Assembly: GCF_907164915.1 (NCBI RefSeq)
Contig: NC_061866.1
Span: forward strand, 25,065,905 to 25,129,904
DNA length: 64,000 bases
From: Impatiens glandulifera
Taxonomy: Eukaryota; Streptophyta; Magnoliopsida; Ericales; Balsaminaceae
Direction of reading: 5' to 3'
Shown: piece by piece, positions 60,295-64,000 of the stretch
Layout: the number at the start of each line of letters is the position of its first letter
Position numbering within the stretch: position 1 is the stretch's first letter
Translations under genes and position numbers: made by a program
Notes under the pieces: generated by a model
Seen by the model: only the letters and a program-made list of their open reading frames with translations
The model's database searches: none
What the model was told of the DNA's origin: nothing

Positions 60295-60800
60295 GGATCG
60301 GCCTTTTGAACAAGGATCGGCTTTTTGAACAAATCGGGTTTTCAACATGATCGGTATTTTCAAAAGCGCAGTTGGTTTTTATCAATATCGGCAATTTTGA
60401 AGGCGCAATCGATTTTTTAACAAGATCAGTAATTTTCAAAGGCGCAATCGCTTTTTTAACAAGATCGGTAATTTTCAAAGGCGCAATTGGTTTTTATCAA
60501 GATCGGTATTTTCAAAGGTACAATCGTTTTTTATAAAAATTGGTACTTTTGAAGGCGCAATTGGTTTTTATAAAGATCGATATTTTTGAAGGCGCAGTCA
60601 GTTTTTATCAAGATCGATAATTTTGAAGGCACAATCAGTTTTTATCAAGATCGGTATTTTTGAAGGCGCAATCGGTTTTTATCAAGATCAGTATTATTTG
60701 AAGGCGTAGCCGATATTTTTTTTATCAAGATTGTTATTTTTGAAGGGGCTATTAGTTTTTATCAAAGATCGGTATTTTGCAAACGCGAAGCCGGTAGTTT
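60295..60800. repeat. 38-bp tandem array in the C4 U3
   Basis: About twelve imperfect copies of a unit like AAGGCGCAATCGGTTTTTAT + CAAGATCGGTATTTTTG. Related to the ATACCGA motif array in the C3 LTR. Confidence 0.88.
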
Positions 60801-61202
60801 GCACTTCGGTTTTTATTTTAAACGAAGTCGGAAATTTTCTCAGATCAGTTTTATATCAAAATAAAGCGCGTCCGGTAAGTTTATAATTTGGTGATACATT
60901 AGAGCGCTTCCGACTTTATCAGAAGTCAGCTTTAGGATTCTCCAGCAATTGTTTCTATTTTGGTGCAAAGACTGATGAAGACCTTTGGCAGGAGTAGTCT
61001 GCTAAAAGAATCAAAGACAAGTCAAGTGTTGGGTCAAATTATTTTGACCATGTGTTGAAATAGTTTGACTATTGGAATTTTGATGATGAATGAATTATAT
61101 ATATGAGTCTAATCGTTTTTGATGCAGGTGTATTGAAATTTTTTTTCATTAGACTTGGTTCTAATGAGGTTTATTAGACCGATTTGGTATTAGATGTACG
61201 GT

Positions 61203-61737
61203 GTTAGACGTGCAGTCTAACTGAAGTAATTAGACGTGCAATCTAACTCGTGGAGTTAGACGTGCAGTCTAATGGACTCGTAATTAGACGTGTAGTCTAA
61301 CTCGTGGAGTTAGACGTGCAATCTAATGGACTCGTAATTAGACGTGTAGTATAACTCGTGGAGTTAGACGTGCAGTCTAATGAATCCGTAATTAGACGTG
61401 CAGTCTAACTCGTGGAGTTAGACGTGCAGTTTAATGAATTCGTAATTAAACGTGCAGTCTAACTCGTGGAGTTAGACGTGCAGTTTAATGGACTCATAAT
61501 TAGACGTGCAGTCTAATGAATCTGTAATTAGACGTGCAGTCTAACTCATGGAGTTAGACGTACAGTATAATGGATTGTAAAAGTTAGACGTGCAATCTAA
61601 CTCCTTTAGATTAGTCTGAAGTAGAACCGTAATTAGACGTGCAGTCTAACTCGTGGAGTTAGACGTGCAGTCTAATAGAAAGAGAAAGTTAGACGTGCAG
61701 TCTAACTGGTGAAAGTTAGACGTGTAGTCTAACTCCT
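61203..61737. repeat. Palindrome array in the C4 U3 (about 20 units)
   Basis: Units of 26-28 bp alternate TTAGACGTGCAGTCTAACTC and TTAGACGTGCAGTCTAATGG types, making a 54-bp higher-order period. Each core TTAGAC-gtgca-GTCTAA is a perfect 6-bp inverted repeat. Confidence 0.9.
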
Positions 61738-62762
61738 TCAGGTTAGTCTCAAGTGATTGCAATTAGACGTAAGTCTAATCCCATTAGACTAGGTGGTCTA
61801 ATGGATTCTGTTATTAAACGGGGACGTTTGATTTCATTAGACGAGGTCGTCTAATTGAAATACGTCTAATGCCTTGCTTAAGTAGTTGCTTGAAGCTAGC
61901 ACCCGCCTACCCACGTGCTATAGCTGTACGCTACTCCTGCTCCACTTTCTAGTGAAGATTAGTACGACAGCCCGATGCAACCAATTAACTAATGACACGT
62001 ATGCGAATATCCTTCCCACTACTTGTTTGCAGGTAAATCTCTGAAGAATATTCGGCGCACTACCTGTTGTGTACGGCCACGATCCTTGTATTCAGAGTCT
62101 GCTGTGTACAATGGAGGCGTTCCAATGAAAGAGTGCCACGTATCATTATGAAGATTCGACCGTTGGTACCTGCTCATATTTAAAGATTCAAAAGGACAAC
62201 GGAAGAACCGCCAGAACTAAGAAAACGAACAAGCCTGAATTACAGAGAGAGGATTCAATTGATCATTTTGATATACAGAAACTGTTAGCTGCTTTCTTGA
62301 TTTACTGTGTATTAATCAAGAGAGAGTTAGAATCAAAACATCCTTTTGCTGAGTGATATTCTTCATCGTGTAAGTTGAACAGAGGGTATTCTGTTTAATA
62401 GTGAGCTAAGTGTGTGTAAACTGTATTTGATTCAAATCATATTATAGTGAATCCTTCCGGTGGTTGGAAGAAGGGGTGACGTAGGAGAGTTTGCTCCGAA
62501 CATCCATAAACAAACTGTTATGTTGTTCATTTCTGTCATCTTCTCATTTTTCATCCTAAGTAAACATTTCCGCACTTGATTATGTTTCAAGTGTTTACAA
62601 GGGTTTACGTAGAATAGAAAGTGAATCAAATTCCTAATAAGATTTCTTTCAAACCATTTTTCATAAGCTTTCATCTATCGCCAGACCCCCGTCTCTATTG
62701 ATTAAGCCGATACTATCAATTGGTATTCAAGTTTCTATTCTCAAGCTCAAAGATCCTGAATC

Positions 62763-63122
62763 ATGTCTATCATCAATGAGATCCCTAATATGTCAAGAGA
62801 CAACTGTGAATATTAGATGATGAGAATGCAAGCTCACTTGGCTGCCCTTGATTGTGATATGTGGAGCGTCATTACTGATGGCCCCATAAAGATTTCGAAG
62901 CCAAGAAGTGAGTGGACTACTGAAGACAAGATGACCAACAACCTGGATAATGTTGCTAGGAACATTCTGTATCAGTCGATCAACATGAACGTTTTCTATG
63001 AAATCAAGACCTGTTCCTCTGCTAAAGAGATATGGGATAAGCTTACTCAGATCTATGGTAGAAACGTTCAAGCAAAGAAGGATCACAAAGTTTTCATGTG
63101 TGTTGAAAACAAATCCAAATAG
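62763..63122 (+). pseudogene. Copia Gag, internally deleted (C4)
   Basis: Starts ATG 62763 (MSIINEIPN). TAG at 62814-62816 replaces the conserved Trp of the WMMRMQAHL motif, and a second TAG sits at 63120. The segment reads MRMQAHLAALDCDMWSVI, SEWTTEDKMTNNLDNVARNI and SSAKEIWDKLTQIYGRN, like C1 gag, then jumps at about 63117 to the acidic linker (DSDSEES). About 180 residues including the zinc knuckle are missing. The frame is kept across the deletion. Confidence 0.82.
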
Positions 63123-64000
63123 GCTGATAGCGACTCAGAGGAGTCCCCTGCTGAAAGAGAGACTGAAGCTATTACATGTTTGATGGCAGATGACCAATCC
63201 AAGGTACAAATAAACGATGGGCTGGAGGAATCTGTATGGTATCTTGATAGCGGATGTTCCAGGCATATGATAGGAAACAGACAGCTTCTTATTGATATAT
63301 CAGATTGCTCTGGACCTAAGATTACCTTTGGTGACAACAAAAGGGTAAGACCATGGGTAAGGGTAAGATTATCCATGGTAACCTAACCATTAATGACGTG
63401 CTACTTGTAGACAATCTGTGCTATAACTTGATTAGTATTAGTCAGTTATGTGATAATGGTTTATCAGTTGATTTTCAAACTCATGCATGTCTAGTTAAGG
63501 ACCAAGATGGAAATACTTTGTTAATTGCAGTAGAGTAGGGAACTCATACAAAATGAATTGGCAAAAAGAATCTTCTGATCCTATGTGCATGAATGCCAAA
63601 AATGACCAGAAATGGTTATTGCATAAAAGGTTGAACCATTTGAATTTCAAAACCATTAACAACATTTGTTCAAACAACTTAGTTATTGGTTTGCCCAAAC
63701 TTTAGTTTTCAAAGGACAAGATATGCACTGCTTGCCATTTAGGTAAACAGGGCAAATCATCGTTCAAAAGTAAAGGGAAATCATAATCCAGCCGTTGCAT
63801 AGAACTCTTACATATGGATCTGTTTGGTCCAATTCCTGTAAAAAGTTTAGTAGAAATGAGATTTGCCCTAATTATTATTGATGACTTTTCTCGATTTACA
63901 CGGATTGCATTTTTGCCATCAAAGGATAAAACATCTGAAAACTTGATTAGAATATTTAAAAGAATTCAGAATCAGAAATCTTTGAATATTGCAAGCATTA
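63123..64000 (+). pseudogene. Copia pol start: protease remnant, GAG-pre-integrase, integrase (C4, partial)
   Basis: VWYLDSGCSRHMIGN (63234) is the protease motif. A frameshift near 63345 follows, then KGKIIHGNLTINDVLLVDNL (63356), a stop at 63536, LLHKRLNHLNFKTINNICSN (63615), and integrase ELLHMDLFGPIPVKSL and IIIDDFSRFT (63805-63900). Runs off the right edge. Closest in order and sequence to C1 and C2. Confidence 0.82.

Larger units (their letters stand above)
59628..62718 (+). repeat. 5' LTR of C4
   Basis: Starts TGTTAAATAAAAATAG and ends GCCGATACTATCA. The downstream part (62440-62718) matches C3 and C1 in the CTCCTACGTCACC block (reverse complement) and the GACCCCCGTCTCTATTGAT end. It is much longer than its relatives because of a MITE, a 38-bp array and a palindrome array. 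Confidence 0.82.
59628..64000 (+). mobile_element. Copia element C4, 5' part (LTR, gag, start of pol)
   Basis: Plus-strand copia element nested in C3. 5' LTR 59628-62718 (3091 bp including a MITE), a degenerate primer site (TGGTATTCAAG at 62721), a gag with an internal deletion, protease remnant, GAG-pre-integrase and integrase to the window end. In-frame stops at 62814 and 63120 and a frameshift near 63345 show it is defective. Confidence 0.85.

Noticed and set aside
59628..62718. Long repeat-rich region as an endogenous pararetrovirus
   Set aside because: No movement, coat or pararetroviral RT motif; the ends and following gag show a copia LTR.

Overview
This is nuclear DNA from a flowering plant, almost certainly a eudicot. 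Two spliced genes with canonical GT-AG introns sit in a 13-kb island, and the rest is nested Ty1/copia, Ty3/gypsy, LINE and MITE sequence in AT-rich DNA. The accessory ORFs of the copia elements resemble a retroelement ORF I remember as common in Lamiales genomes (for example Dorcoceras), so a Lamiales source is possible. That is from memory and unverified.

Layout. 1-4618: 5' part of a copia element (C1, minus strand) with its 5' LTR. 4619-11458: non-coding repeat DNA, probably an old gypsy/LARD-type element, containing a hAT MITE, a LINE 3' end and tandem arrays made of short hairpins. 11459-16868: two gag-only gypsy elements, tail to tail, inserted into that array and flanked by a 36-bp duplication. 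16869-19147: more non-coding relic. 19148-26327: copia relic C2 (plus strand), with a Tourist-like MITE in it and two tandem accessory ORFs after pol. 26328-28724: a LINE ORF1 relic between two copies of an LTR-like repeat. 29290-34850: a decayed L1-type LINE (minus).

Gene island. 35750-41554 is a complete six-exon gene for a BTB-BACK protein of the POB1/LRB type (551 aa predicted), a CUL3 substrate adaptor. 44443-48515 is a complete eleven-exon gene for a secreted subtilase of the SBT4.14/XSP1 type (753 aa predicted). Both are on the plus strand, read through without breaks when spliced, and look functional.

Right-hand nest. A gypsy element with 1.4-kb LTRs but only about 163 bp of its own interior (49290 on) holds an 1188-bp TRIM-like element with a perfect 5-bp target duplication. 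Its 3' LTR is broken by copia element C3 (minus, 52297-59627), which holds a 119-bp 5'-truncated LINE. C3 is in turn broken by copia element C4 (plus, 59628 to the window end), whose LTR contains a long inverted-repeat MITE.

Most notable: (1) strings of short hairpins in the non-coding repeat at 9.6-11.46 kb (and 16.9 kb), whose stems change in step while loops stay alike; (2) a duplicated accessory ORF downstream of pol in two copia elements, each copy with a TATTTAA box about 50-110 bp upstream; (3) the 36-bp flanking duplication around the gypsy pair.
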